Assembly: GCA_022539475.1 (NCBI GenBank)
Contig: VCMS01000011.1
Location: forward strand, 362,756 to 426,755
From: Gracilaria domingensis
Taxonomy: Eukaryota > Rhodophyta > Florideophyceae > Gracilariales > Gracilariaceae
Direction of reading: 5' to 3'
DNA length: 64,000 nucleotides
A program made the position numbers and the translations under genes. Position 1 is the stretch's first letter; each line of letters opens with the position of its first letter. The notes below the pieces were generated by a model that had not been told where the DNA came from, made no database searches, and saw nothing but the letters and a program-made list of their open reading frames with translations. Positions 50,305 to 61,780 of this stretch are shown in pieces.

Positions 50305-50993
50305 CTGGCTCTGACTTTCTTGCCGTTTGCGACCGGTCTTCGTCCCTAATCGGGCAAACCGCGGCGATCCCGCGCTAGTCATCCGACCTCTACCACTGAA
50401 GAGTTCTAGACCGTCGTTACGGCATCTTTTCTGTTGTTTTATTGTTATTATTTCCGTCATACGGCTCCTACCACTCTGCCCTGTTATACAGGTTTGACCC
50501 ACATTGTCTCGGAATATTTCTCGATCTCGCGAGTCAGTGCACCGCTGTGTGGCTCGTTGGTTGTCCGTTTTGCCCAACACCGTTGGCCTGGATATCTCCA
50601 GTCGCGTTGGCTCTCCGGAATTACCCGGATTATACGCCGATTCTACCCACCCTAACCTCCGGCTGCACGCCCAGGACGGGGTTGCCCGGATTTACACCCG
50701 GCCTGTGTGGGCCCTACCGGGGGGTTCTACCACCGTCCCTACCTCTATAGGGAGCGGGGTTCGAACACTCTGTAGGTGCGCTTTCCGCGACCCGGCTCTT
50801 GTTTGCCCACTCGTGGGATTGCACCACAAACTGGTCTCCCGACTTAAAATCGGCCTTATTGGCCAACATTTGTTGGAGTTGGTTCGTTTGTTTGGAGCCC
50901 AGATAGTTGGGAATATCCCGTTCTTACGGTTCTCTCATTGCCCGTTTTCGGAAGTTGTTTTGGTTGCCAATTGGCCGACTGTGTCGGTGATCG

Positions 50994-53003
50994 ATGTCAT
51001 CCGGTCGCAGGAGTGGCGCGCCACGTGCTGCTTCTGTGCCCAGTTCGTCCGGCTTGCCGGAAAGTCTGCCTCCGCTGCCGAAGGACACCCTCGAGGTCCC
51101 CGGTAATGGCGCTCTGAAACCGGCTTCCCGGGCTCTCCGTTCTGATAACGGGACCCCACCCACTCGTGGGCCAACTGAAACCGCACCTGCGGCTGATTCC
51201 GCCGCAGCGATTGACGTTATGTCGCCGCGGTCTGACGAGTACACCCTCCGCGAATTAAAGGCTCAGGTTTGCATCCTGCAGAACTCTCAAGTGGGTCTCA
51301 TCCGGGATATTACGAAACTCCGGCAACGGCTCGATGAAGCCGGTGTCCGGGATGTTTCGAGCGACGTCCGTGTTTTACGGTTTGATGTCAACCAGATTAT
51401 GGAACACAGACAGGTGTCGGCTGCCCTGCACGAGCAGGCTTCTGCACGCCTGGACGGCCTGGCTACCCGTCTGGAGACGGTCGAGCAAATCATCGTATCT
51501 GATGCTGTTGCGCCGGGAGCCCCGATTTCTGAGGGTTCTCAGCACTCGCGCCGTTCCCGGGATCGTCCGGCAAAGAAGAAGGTCAAGGTTGAGTCTGACT
51601 CGTCTTCTTCGTCCTCTTCTGATGAGAAAGGCCCTCAACAGGGATCGTCTACCGACTTTTCGGACAACGCGGAAGAGCGTCCACGCTATCGTGCATCCCG
51701 TTCGCGGGCTACTGAGGCCACTTCTGGTGTAGTACGAGGCCGTACGAGAGGACGGAGACACCTCGGATTGAAGGAATTGATACCGACGAATCTACTGTAT
51801 CGGAAGTTACTGTCCTACCGATACTATCGGCTTGAAGACACGACGCCACAGAGGACCCCACGTGGGACTGGCAAAGTGCGAAATCATCTCCGGCAAATGG
51901 AGCTCACGCTAAAGCCCCACAAGTTCTCTGAGGAAGATCCAATTCTTGTCTTGGATTTCCTTGGCCGCTTCGTGGCGGAAGCCGATGTACTTCGGATGAG
52001 TGAGGCACAGGCCTACATTGCGCTGCAGTACTTTCTGACGGGCGTAGCCGAAGATCAATTCAATTCGGTTCGTGGGTCATCTCGCGCCTCCGAAGGAGGA
52101 GTTACGTGCTGGCCGGAAGTGGTACAATATCTCCTGCACTCTTACGCGACAGGCAATGCGATACAGGGTGCTATACTTGCGCTGCGAGACACGAAGCAAA
52201 GAGCCGATGAGTCGGAAACCGTTTATTTCACCCGCCCCAAAAAGGCTTTCCACAGATGTGGCAACGTGTTCTCCACAGCTGAGCGGTGTACGATGTTTGT
52301 TGATGGCCTGGACGGATCAATTAGAACGTTGGTAGCCCCTTATCGGGAGAACAAACCCCGGATTACCTATCTGGAACTCGTACAATTTGCCCAAGCTGAG
52401 AGAGATCCAGCTCGCGCACGCGCTGGTGTCAAGACGCGCACGCGCCATCTCCTTCATGTAGAAGGCCGGGACTCTTCCTTGCCTCTATCGTGAGGTTCGG
52501 TTCAAGAGGGTTATGACAACCTACACCTGTTACAGGCCGATGTTTCAATGCCGACTACGGAGTTGCTGTCAGCGACAGAGCCGTCTACTGTTGACGTAGA
52601 CCCCGCTCTGTACACCGGTCAACATGTTCCGGCTTTGCACGTGCAACATTCAGGTGGATATCGCAGCCAACGCCCTGGTTGGAGGGACCCCTATCCTCCA
52701 CGACAGGAGCGCCGTCAGCCGAGTCCGGATCTCCTCCGGCACCTTATTCGCCACACCTGTTACAGGCATGGACACATCGCTCCGAGTTGTTTAATGCCCA
52801 TACGGGATATGGCGAAGATCGTGCCTCAATACGAGTCGTTGACGCCCGCCGAACGGGAACGCGTTCCCGACAAATCGTACCTGCGTGCGAAGGCGGAGAC
52901 TCAGCCTGGAAACCAGGAAACGGTGCCATCGAATGGTGGAACCGTAGCCGCTCCTGCGGAATCAAAACCTCCGCAGATTGGCGGCGAAGCTCAGAGAAAC
53001 TGA
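50994..53003 (+). pseudogene. Retroelement Gag, interrupted by one in-frame stop
   Basis: A single frame runs from the ATG at 50994 to the stop at 53001-53003, broken only by TGA at 52491-52493, which is one C-to-T change away from CGA. The first part has a coiled coil (about residues 85-165), a Lys-rich stretch PAKKKVKVE followed by a Ser/Asp/Glu run, and a Gag core (FSEEDPILVLDFLGRF ... ALQYFLTGVAEDQF). After the stop, HTCYRHGHIAPSC resembles a CCHC zinc knuckle in which one Cys is His. Particle assembly and RNA binding would be its roles. The Gag label rests on these features and the protease downstream. Confidence 0.72.
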
Positions 53004-53199
53004 GCATGGGAGCCTCCAGCAATGGAGAGGCGCCCCCAGCGACGGGGTCTAGTGCGCCTGAGGCTGAGAAGCCTCGCTCCCCGGTCACAATCCTTTCGAG
53101 GAAGATGGCCACTACAGACGTGGACTCTGAGCACCTTGATGTCTCTCGTCGCCGTGGATACGGTCTAAGAACAGCCGGTCCCCGGATAGAGTCCTGGTC

Positions 53200-53922
53200 A
53201 TGGCGAAACGAAACTACAAAGTTTACGCCGACCTAGGGGTTTCCGACCAGTATATGGTTCGGCATTTGTCCGTGCTCGATACAGGAGCTGGGCCAAACTT
53301 TTTGGTTGAGTCTATGATTCCGCCGCACTTGCGGTCTCACGTTCGTGCGGAGCCGCATATTGATATCGCGGATGCGAATAATCGGCCACTTTCTACAGTG
53401 GGAGTGATAGACCTGCTTGTCAGGCTTGGCCACTACGTGGTGAAGCTCGATTTCTTGGTTTGCAAGCAGCTCGCTGCGCCGGTTATACTCGGATGTGACT
53501 TCTGTGACCGCTTCGTCGAATCAATTCGACCGCGGCGAAGAACCATCGAGATGGAAGATGGGACCATTGTACCGATCGTGCGGCGTCCCCTTCGACGGGC
53601 TTTGAAGAAGCAAGTTCCCTTGCCTGCTGCGCAGGAGCCCGCCGCTGATGAACGGAAGTCTACAAAGCTCCGAGTTGCTCGGTCTATTTGCATCCCGCCC
53701 GAATCGCAGGTCTGGGTTACTGTAACATCTCCACAATGTGACTTACGTCTGTCTCTTGCAGATGCTAGTTTTTGGCGAGGGTCGTCCAGAAATTGGCAAG
53801 GGTCGTCCAGTAAATTTTTTGAAAAAATATCGAGATCAATTATTTCAAAATTTGCAGATAATTGCTTGGGTCGTCCAGAATCGCTGTGCAGTAAATACTG
53901 GTGGGTTTTCCACTCGTGCTAG
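53200..53922 (+). CDS. Retroelement aspartic protease, 3' truncated
   Basis: A 240-codon frame shifted by one relative to Gag. VLDTGAGPNFL (Asp27-Thr-Gly) is the catalytic motif and APVILGCDF (about 90-98) the second conserved hydrophobic-Gly motif of retropepsins. The protein is protease-like to about residue 185. Codons after about 53755 encode unrelated sequence with three copies of GTCGTCCAG, so the pol region has been cut and replaced. In an intact element this protease would mature the Gag-Pol precursor as a dimer. It is a remnant. Confidence 0.75.
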   Translation: MAKRNYKVYADLGVSDQYMVRHLSVLDTGAGPNFLVESMIPPHLRSHVRAEPHIDIADANNRPLSTVGVIDLLVRLGHYVVKLDFLVCKQLAAPVILGCDFCDRFVESIRPRRRTIEMEDGTIVPIVRRPLRRALKKQVPLPAAQEPAADERKSTKLRVARSICIPPESQVWVTVTSPQCDLRLSLADASFWRGSSRNWQGSSSKFFEKISRSIISKFADNCLGRPESLCSKYWWVFHSC

Positions 53923-54243
53923 TTCTTTAGTCGAGGGCTACCTGAACTGTATTTCGCGAAGTCTAGGTTCAGTTTCCATTAAGGTGCACATTACACGATA
54001 CCTTCTGCGGAATGATACCCTGCAACGCATGGAATACTAGTGCTAGTACAGATGATGCCCATTATGAAATCATACCGTTTTATTCGTATCTATTCTTCTA
54101 TCGACCGCTTTTGCTAACCACTACTTCGCTATATTACATGTACCATTTCCCCATGATGGATCGGGTGTAGGCGCAATCTGCGGCAGATGCCGCAGAGGGC
54201 ACCTGCACCAAATTGCGGTAACGGTAGAACATATACGCACTCC

Positions 54244-54276
54244 GAGAGGATGAGGCGCGAAGCGCCTCATCCTCTC
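54244..54276. repeat. 15-bp stem hairpin with GAA loop
   Basis: Arms GAGAGGATGAGGCGC and GCGCCTCATCCTCTC are exact complements around GAA. It resembles a terminator-type or small-element hairpin. Confidence 0.9.
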
Positions 54277-54286
54277 TGTTCGTCAT

Positions 54287-54320
54287 GTAGGGAACCATGC
54301 CCAGATGCATGGTTCCCTAC
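54287..54320. repeat. 14-bp stem hairpin
   Basis: Arms GTAGGGAACCATGC and GCATGGTTCCCTAC pair exactly around a 6-base loop. It follows the previous hairpin by 10 bases. Confidence 0.9.
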
Positions 54321-54377
54321 TTGAGGAACCTGCACCTGCAACTCGTGAGCTACGTACGCATCAAAAGTCATTTACCT

Positions 54378-55262
54378 GTATACGCAAGCGGAAAGTATCC
54401 ATAAGTTAGTCAATGATCCGTTGGATACATTTGAAATGCGATGGAACGTACCATTGATAAAGCAAAACAGAAACGTTGCGCTAGAAAAGTCGAGGGACCT
54501 AGTAACTCGCAAAATGAAAAAGAAGAAGGAAAGGGATCGGTTAGATTACCAGCCCACCATCATCGTAAAGCGCGAAAGGTGTCGAAGCGAGAACTCACAA
54601 CCAAGGACACCAAGAATGCCCATGCAGCAAACATACCTCAAGATGCGATAAACGAAAGAGCAGCCTATGTCCCAACCAAGTACCAGAATCGCCTATCCCG
54701 AACAGCCAGAGATCGATCTTGAGAGACGAAATGAAATTGGTCGTTTTCCTGTATACGCAAGCAGAAAGTATCCATAAGTTAGTCAATGCTCCGTTGGATA
54801 CAGTTGAAATGCGATAGAACGTACCATTGATAAGAGCAAAACAGAAACGTTGCACTAGAAAAGTCGAGGGACCTAGTAACTCGCAAACGGAAGAAGAAGC
54901 AGGAAAGGGATCGGTTAGATTACCAGCCCACCATCATCGTAAAGCGCGAAAAGGTGTCGAAGCGAGAACTCACAACCAAGGACACCAAGAATGCCCAAGC
55001 AGCAAACATACCGCAAGATGCGATAAACGAGAGAGCAGCCTATGTCCCAACCAAGTACCAGAATCGCCTATCCCGAACAGCCAGAGATCGATCTTGAGAG
55101 ACGAAATGAAATTGGTCGTTTTCCTGTATACGCAAGCAGAAAGTATCCATAAGTTAGTCAATGCTCCGTTGGATACAGTTGAAATGCGATAGAACGTACC
55201 ATTGATAAGAGCAAAACAGAAACGTTGCGCTAGAAAAGTCGAGGGACCTAGTAACTCGCAAA
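54378..55262. repeat. Tandem array, 2.4 copies of a 373-375 bp unit
   Basis: GTATACGCAAGC recurs at 54378, 54751 and 55126, giving periods of 373 and 375. Copies 1 and 2 are nearly identical along their length; the third stops at about 55262, after GTAACTCGCAAA. Indels of one or two bases change the frames, so predicted peptides differ (for example 54441-54722 and 54827-55192, both Lys/Arg-rich). The shifting frames argue against coding. The array separates the retroelement remnant from the large transposon. Confidence 0.9.
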
Positions 55263-55524
55263 AGTAACCCAAAGCCTTTTTCCTGCCGTTTACATGTCGC
55301 AGAGCGCGAAGAGATGTGGTGAGGATTGGTTAGTTTAGAACAAAGATACGTAGAAGGAAATGGAAGCACGTACGAAAAGACTGCACGGAAAGACTGCACG
55401 GAATACATCCGTGAGATACGGATGCTGTCCGCTTTATGGAGGCGTCCGACGAGGGCGGAGAAAGAGAATGAGGTACGCTTCATGTCCGCTTAATGGAATC
55501 CATTCTCAGCACGCTACTTCGTAA

Positions 55525-55590
55525 TCCGTCGTACTTTTTTCCGCCCTCGCACTTCGTAGCGAGTGCGAGGGCGGAAAAACGTACGACGGA
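55525..55590. repeat. 29-bp near-perfect hairpin left of the large transposon
   Basis: Arms TCCGTCGTAC-T6-CCGCCCTCGCACT and the complement, with one mismatch beside the T/A run and an 8-base loop. It lies about 430 bases before the transposase start and could be subterminal to the element. Confidence 0.85.
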
Positions 55591-55954
55591 GCGGAGTAGA
55601 ACGCGAGGATGGCACGGATCACGACGGTAACAAAAGATCGGACGTCGGACGGGCGGGGGCGGCGGCGGAGGGAAGAGATTTATTTTTCTGTGCGAGATTA
55701 GACAAGTGTACAGCGTACAACGTTGGGAAACCACAGGTTTATAACCAGTGGTAGATAATACGAGAAGTACACCCTTGTGTTGAGGTCGACGTGTACCTAC
55801 GTTCCTTTTTGAACGAAAGCACGTGATTTAAACTCAAAATATATTCTCCGTTCTGAGCAACACGTCGATATTGACTGTCGCTCGACCTCCTTCTCCCTTC
55901 GGATGCCCTTCCCTTGCAGTCTTTGTCGTCGTTTCTCGTTCATTTCTTCTTCCC

Positions 55955-58900
55955 ATGGTCTACTACTGTACACATAAGAAGCGTGGGTGCCCCTTCGTTA
56001 CTCGCCGAGGAGTCTTATCTCTTCAACAGCATGTCAACCATTGCCCGTTTCGTCTGAAAGCAGCGCTGGAAGACGACAATAGCCGGGCCATTCGGAGAAG
56101 CAAGCGTCTCAAGCTTTCCGCGCCCGCGCTCGCATCTTCCGAAACGGTCACTGCCCCTTGTCGCCTTCCCGAGCCTCCAGTGTCCGAGGACATCGTCGAC
56201 CCCACTCCGTGCGCCCCTCCCATTCCGGACACTTCGCATTGTGTTTCTCCTTCCCCGGGTCCCGCGTCATTAGAGCGAGAACACGGAAGCAGTTCCCGCC
56301 CAGTGCCTTCTGAGAAGGCCCTTGGTGATTTGCATATGGATTATCTCACGGTTTGTCTGGCTTCAGTAGCTTCCAACCTTGGTCATCGTGAGGCGGACGA
56401 GCTAATTGGGCTACTTCGGGACCCGCGATTCTCGCAAAAGCGATTCAACGAGACCATAACAAGTTCCAAGCGCTGTACAGAACTGAAGAACGCCATTTTC
56501 GAACGATACGCCTCAAAGGACGGTTCCAATCGCAGAACTGTCTCGCCAGAAGGATGTAAGTTCAGCGCCACCCTCTACACGAGAGACCCCGTTCAGACAC
56601 TTGTGAAACAGCTCCAGTTGGCTAACAACGAAAACACATTCTTCCACCCTATACCTCAGACCCACTCCACGAAAATATCTCACCCCATGTCCGGCTCTCT
56701 CGCAAGAGACGCCACCTCAAAACTTAAGGAAATGGTCATGGGCTCTTTTGATAGTGGAATAGTGTGGTACTCCTAAGAAATAAGTTACAGTGAATCTTTC
56801 GTAGGTCTTCTGCAGGTATACACCGATAAGTCTTCAACAACTCTAAAGCAAACATCGGTTACCGCCTATCCTCTTCACCTCATATTTCTCAACTTCTCCG
56901 ACGAGCTTCGCCGTAAGTGTATCCGTGATGACCTCACAGTAGTGGCATACTTCCCTACCACACTGATCGAGGTTTCCGCATCTGAAGCAGACGCAATGCC
57001 ATTCGTTTCTAGCAAGTCTCTACGCGAGTCCAGGATGCAAATCCTTCAAGAATCTCTTCGTCAAGTCCTGGAGCCCATTCTAAATCTCACGCAGAAAGGT
57101 TTTCAGTTCATCGGGGAAGACAAACTAAGTCGAGTGTGCCATCTTTTGCTTGCAAGTTATTGTGCGGATATTCCTGAGGCTAAGGACATTCTGTCCATTC
57201 TTCATGGGACCAAAACGGAAAGCCCGTGTCATAGATGCAAAGCCCCTCGCTCATCTTTATGCAGTCCTATTCCCACCTCATTCAACGGACGTTCTCAAAA
57301 GCACACGAAAAGCATCCGAAAGACATACACAGCTATCTTGCAACATGCACAAAAAGACGAGGCGGAAAGACGTCCACGTCGTGCGAGGGAGAGGAGATCT
57401 CAAGCGGATACTCTGATGCGTTCAAATTCCATATCTCTCATTCCTTCGTTCCTCGAAACTTCCGTAAGCCTTGGAATGATCCCGGGATTGTCTCCATACA
57501 GTCTGTTCTCATTTGAACCATTACACAACTTGCATCTCGGCATCTCAAAGCTGATAAAAACGGCCACAATCGAGAGACTGCAGTCAGACACCCCGTGCAC
57601 CACAATAGGAACATCTGCATCGCGTTTATTTCGAACGATACGCACCCAACTCCTCAACCATGCAAACGCAATTCTAGCTGCCATAGAACGCGATTCTCCT
57701 GCCAAAGGTTTACATATCGATTTCTCCACGCAAGAGAAAGGCAAATCTTTGAATGGTATCTTCACGAAAGACGGTCTCCGTGGAATGCTGGAGGCCAAAA
57801 ACTACAAAGCACTTGACATGGTCTTTCCCTTCATAGGAGCATTCTTTGACATATGCTGTGGAGAACAGGACGTTGCCCCAATCACAACCGTTTTCTCTCA
57901 GTACTCGGACTTGCTCTCGACCTTATTCAGATACAATCGTGACCCGTATTGGACTGAAAGCTCTCTCCTGTGTCTTAGTTCGGAGATTGAAGCCTTCAAG
58001 CGTTCCGCAACAAAGACTCTGGCGGATTTTCATCCCTCCAGACTGGGAACTCTGAAGTTTTATCTTCTCGATCATCTCGTGGACGATATTCGCCGTCTGG
58101 GAAGTATCAAACACTACGACGCAGGCATATACGAACATGCACACCTGCTACTTAAGAGACACTACAAAAAGACGTCCAGAAGAACAGCAACGGCTGTGGA
58201 GGAGAATATTCGCTTCATTGAGCACGGACATATTAGAAAGCAATGGAATGGCACTACTCCTTACCAGCGTAATCCAGGTTTACCAGGAACTTCCACACAG
58301 CTTCCTCGGTTTGCAATGAGAGGGCGTTCTTTCACTTTACGAGCTCTTCAACATTGTGTTTCAAGTATGTCCAGTTCAAAAACATGGACTGCTGTTAGAG
58401 AGATGTTCTCAAGTACGGACACAAGGTCGATTCTTGATCAGATTGGTGAACAGGCCCTTCCTCCTTTCCTCAGTCTCGTGAAAGAAACACTGGATGAGCA
58501 CTCTATTACATACTTCCCAGAAAAGACAAGGATAACTCTGGTGAATTCGGCCGTCGTGAAAGGCGGTTTCGTTCCGACTCTTGAACACTTCGATTCGTCT
58601 TCTAAGGCACTTAAGCTGGGACGACCCAAATACCCCATCATCCAACGGTTCTTCGCTTCTCCAGCATTTGGTCCCAGTAGAAAGCCAAAGTTTTCCACTG
58701 CATTGATAAGCGGAGAAGATTCAGAGACTTGGGTTGCCCAGGTAGTCGCTCTGATTCGAATATCTCTCCTTGATTCTGCACTTACCGCACCAGAGGTGGC
58801 ATTCGTCCGGTATTTCGAGATTTTACCCCCCGCAACAAACATCGACCACATATTGAAATGCATATCTTTACGGTGGGCTACAAACGATGAAAAGAACCAC

Positions 58901-59134
58901 ACTCTTCCGTTCCCTCGTCATTCCAAAGCGGAGACTATCGTAGAGTTAACTCCTTGGTACGGGATGGTTCCGGCTTCTGCACTACAGGGAACTGTCCATG
59001 TTTTTCTATCAAACTACCCTGCTCCACCTTTTTGTCCTCCACTTCAATGGTTTCAACACCGATTCTACATCAATCGATTCTATCATGATTCAGATGAAGG
59101 ACCAACTGAGCACGTTGATCTTGTACAGCCTTAA
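55955..59134 (+). pseudogene. Plavaka/CACTA-like transposase, one in-frame stop
   Basis: A single frame of about 1060 codons broken by TAA at 56774-56776. It starts MVYYCTHKKRGCPF with a Cys/His finger (C5, C12, H26, C30-like; finger ends HVNHCP), as in Plavaka elements. After a Pro/Ser linker the catalytic domain begins directly behind the stop: QVYTDKSST (first Asp, codon at 56825) followed by a YPLHLIFLNF ... RRKCIRDD ... VVAYFPT block, the Plavaka/EnSpm signature around the first acidic residue. FEPLHNLHLGISKLI further on is the conserved His/Gly segment. No canonical intron of plausible size removes the stop, so I call it a recent disruption. Family placement is by motif recall and is moderately sure. 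Confidence 0.72.
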
Positions 59135-59291
59135 ACATTAAGGGCTCCATCCTCTACATGTTCACCTTGTGGTGCCTTTTCTTGTGATCCTGTGTTACTT
59201 CCGAAATCGTTCATGTCCATTTCCTTGAACTCCATATCCCCTTCCTCGCATTCACCAACGAAGCAATCGCTAATAGACCCCAATCTTCGGC

Positions 59292-61523
59292 TCACACTGT
59301 CAATAAAAATTGTTCTTTCACAGTGAGGTAAAGTCTTCCGTTCGACGGCATTCGATATCCAAATGTAGCCTCTCTCATGTCATTACCAAGAACCTTAGTC
59401 CAATCTTCCGTTGTCGTTCCAAAATTATGAAACTCGCTGGAATTGGTCCTCAAGACACGTTGCCTAACATCTCCCAGAACATTCTTTAAACACAGAGGTA
59501 GCAGTTCGGCAAACTTCTTTGTAAACAGTTTCTGTCTCTGGCCACCTCTTGACACATCCGTACTTAGAAGGCTCACAACCGTCAACACCCAAGCGTCCAA
59601 ACGTGCGAGCAACAGTATTGTGCCATCTAAAAAGGTGCCCGTATCCTTGTCTTCCACATCATACCCAATAAACTCCTTCAGCACTTGTACCCCGACACGG
59701 TTTCGGAAGAACAAGTCTTGATCTTCCGTCGGCATATCCTCGACATTGTCCGCATTGGAGTACTTTAGACGAACAAAGGGGCTTTTCTCCACCATGAAGT
59801 GTTCGGTACACCATGTTCGTCAAGACGCAGTATGTTCTCCTGCGCTTCCTTCAACTGCATTGTCAGTTCGTCAGCACTCTCTTCTACCAGCTTTGTTCTT
59901 CTCCAAATCAGATCGTACCCCAGGAGCAGAAATAGTTTATCCCTCGTATTTCTCTTACGAACCCCACGACATCACTCATGGTCTGCCGAATTCTCTGCCT
60001 AAGGCACATATCTGCACAAAGTTCCAGTATACACCTGTCGGTAAGAGATGCTTTTCTAATACCTTCCCAGCTCAACTCCTTCAACTCGCTTTCAACCATT
60101 TTCTTCAGCAAAGCATCTGGCCCCCCCTCTACCGACGGTGTGAACATGCCAAAACTGCCCAAGAGCTCCACGGGGTTTTTAGGAACCATGTATGAACCAC
60201 CTTCCTCCGGCTCAATAAGCCCTTCCCCACTCTCAGTTGTGTCTTCCACCTTCTCGGCACGGTTACCCCAATTTCGGGTGAGCGACTCACCTTCGAGCCA
60301 TAGCTCACTTGTTTCTCTCCTTGCCCACGTCAGCATGTTGTGATACACTGCTCGAGCAACCCCTCGAAACTCGTCGCACACCTCAATTTTATGCTTCTTT
60401 CGACCTGTCTGCCCAGGTTCACCAGCACGTGTACTCCTATCTCCCTCCTGTTTCAGTGCCCCTCTTAGCCCTTCAATGACTAGATCCTTCTCTTCAAGCC
60501 TCTTTTTCAAAGCCGTACTCTGCTCTTGGGCGACCTTCACTAGAATTCCCCGAACCATCAAGTCCTCTTGTAGCGTCTTAACCTTTTCTTTCAAGCAATT
60601 CAGTTCATTTAAAAGATCAGGTCTGTTCATAGAGGTTGAATTCACACCAGTGTGGATATCTTCCGGTATTTCCCTAGCCTCTTCGGCGACAAGCCCCGGT
60701 AATGCCGCAGGATCCTGTGTTATTTCGTTATCGGAACTATCCTCATGTGCCATACCTTTAGACACGAGAGGCTGCAGGCGTTCTGTGTCCACCCTTGGCA
60801 CGGCTCCGAGCTCCAACTCCCGTGTATGTCCTCCTCCATGGCATGGTATATCAGATGAATTGGGCCTCGTACGAGCTGCAACGGCCCCCGTTCTGGAAAG
60901 AGGGGAAGGTCGAGGAGTAACTCGTCTATCAGTTGTCTCTCGATTTCTTATTGTCTTTCTCCCTTTTCCGGACCCATTGCGAGCCATAATACGATTCATA
61001 GCGGCCCCGATTCTAAAAGACAGGGAAGGACGTGACGATCTTAATATACTAGGGCTCTCACGACTTCTCGTCATTGTCTCTTGTTGTCCAGATCCACTGG
61101 GCGGCGTAACCCGCGCCCCAGTAGCTCCGGTCTTCGATATCGGCCAGGGACATGAAGGCTTTGGTGTCATACAAACCTCTTCAGTTCCAGTTGTCATGCC
61201 CTCCTGTCCTGACTCGCTGGGCCGAGTTACCTTATCTTCTTGAGGAGCAGAGACAGATGCATGATTTGCATTATCGGCAGTTGACGGCACGACATCATTC
61301 GCTGATCCACGAATTCTTGACGCAATCCCGGAAGACGCTCCGCTGAAAGATGGGCGAGAGAGTACTGTAGAAGGACGCCCACTGACTCTCTCCTTCGTCG
61401 AGGACGACTTTCGTTTAGGAAGTGCGGTGCTTGTAGCCTGATTCGTATCATCCGATGCTCTTCTCTTCTTCTGTCCACTCTTGTTCCGCTGCGTACTATT
61501 TCGCTTTCTCGGCGTTATACCCA
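59292..61523 (-). pseudogene. Basic/coiled-coil transposon protein, two frameshifts
   Basis: Starts at the ATG at 61523 (MGITPRKRNSTQRNKSGQ). The first 300 residues are Ser/Arg/Lys-rich and disordered. A coiled coil follows (LNELNCLKEKVKTLQED), then helical sequence to 59908. The sense then continues in another frame (YDLIWRRTKLVEESADELTM region, about 59920-59805) and again in a third from 59795 (EKSPFVRLKYSNADNVED) to the stop at 59292. The likely first slip is a GGGG run near 59919. Either two indels broke the gene or very small introns exist. No catalytic domain was recognised; a DNA-binding accessory protein of the transposon is a guess. Confidence 0.55.
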
Positions 61524-61559
61524 TGTTGTGGAGATAAACAGGGTAATGAAACGAAATTG

Positions 61560-61600
61560 TTTGGGGGTGGGGGGGGGGGAGGGGGTGGGGGGGGGGTGTA
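61560..61600. repeat. G-rich tract 5' of coiled-coil gene
   Basis: Nearly pure G over 35-40 bases on the plus strand, interrupted by single T or A, between the SET and coiled-coil genes. It is capable of quadruplex formation. Confidence 0.8.
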
Positions 61601-61780
61601 TGGTTCAGATATTCCGGGAGACTTTGCAGTTCCTGCTTTTTAGGAATTTGAAGTGCCCAATGGGTCGCAAATATCGCCGTTACAAATAGATGAAGAGCTC
61701 CAGTGTACATGTACAACCCGTATTGCAGGCAGCTGCAACATTCACAAGCATATTTACTTTCTATTCGGTACTCCACTCAT

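Larger units (their letters stand above)
50994..53922 (+). mobile_element. Truncated LTR-type retroelement (Gag and protease only)
   Basis: Order Gag, zinc-knuckle-like segment and aspartic protease is that of a Ty3/gypsy-like element. Reverse transcriptase, RNase H and integrase are missing: retroelement-like sequence ends at about 53755 and unrelated DNA follows in the same frame. No long terminal repeats were found in the window. The copy also carries a stop codon and a frameshift, so it is dead. Confidence 0.7.
53923..54377. other. Spacer with two strong hairpins
   Basis: Contains a small hairpin CTGCGGC/GCCGCAG (54179-54196), a 33-nt hairpin with 15-bp stem and GAA loop (54244-54276), and a 34-nt hairpin with 14-bp stem (54287-54320). 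No coding content. Confidence 0.6.

Noticed and set aside
50434..51106. Frames preceding gag
   Set aside because: Three overlapping frames, none with recognisable content; more likely retroelement leader.
49850..53922. Long terminal repeats of the retroelement
   Set aside because: I compared the flanks by eye and found no direct repeat pair; the 3' half is missing.
54441..55192. Lys/Arg-rich peptides in the tandem array
   Set aside because: Frames change between nearly identical copies because of small indels, so coding is not conserved.
56767..56815. Intron removing the transposase stop
   Set aside because: Candidate GT/AG pairs give introns of 24-49 nt, shorter than any other intron here, and only the 24-nt one keeps the frame.
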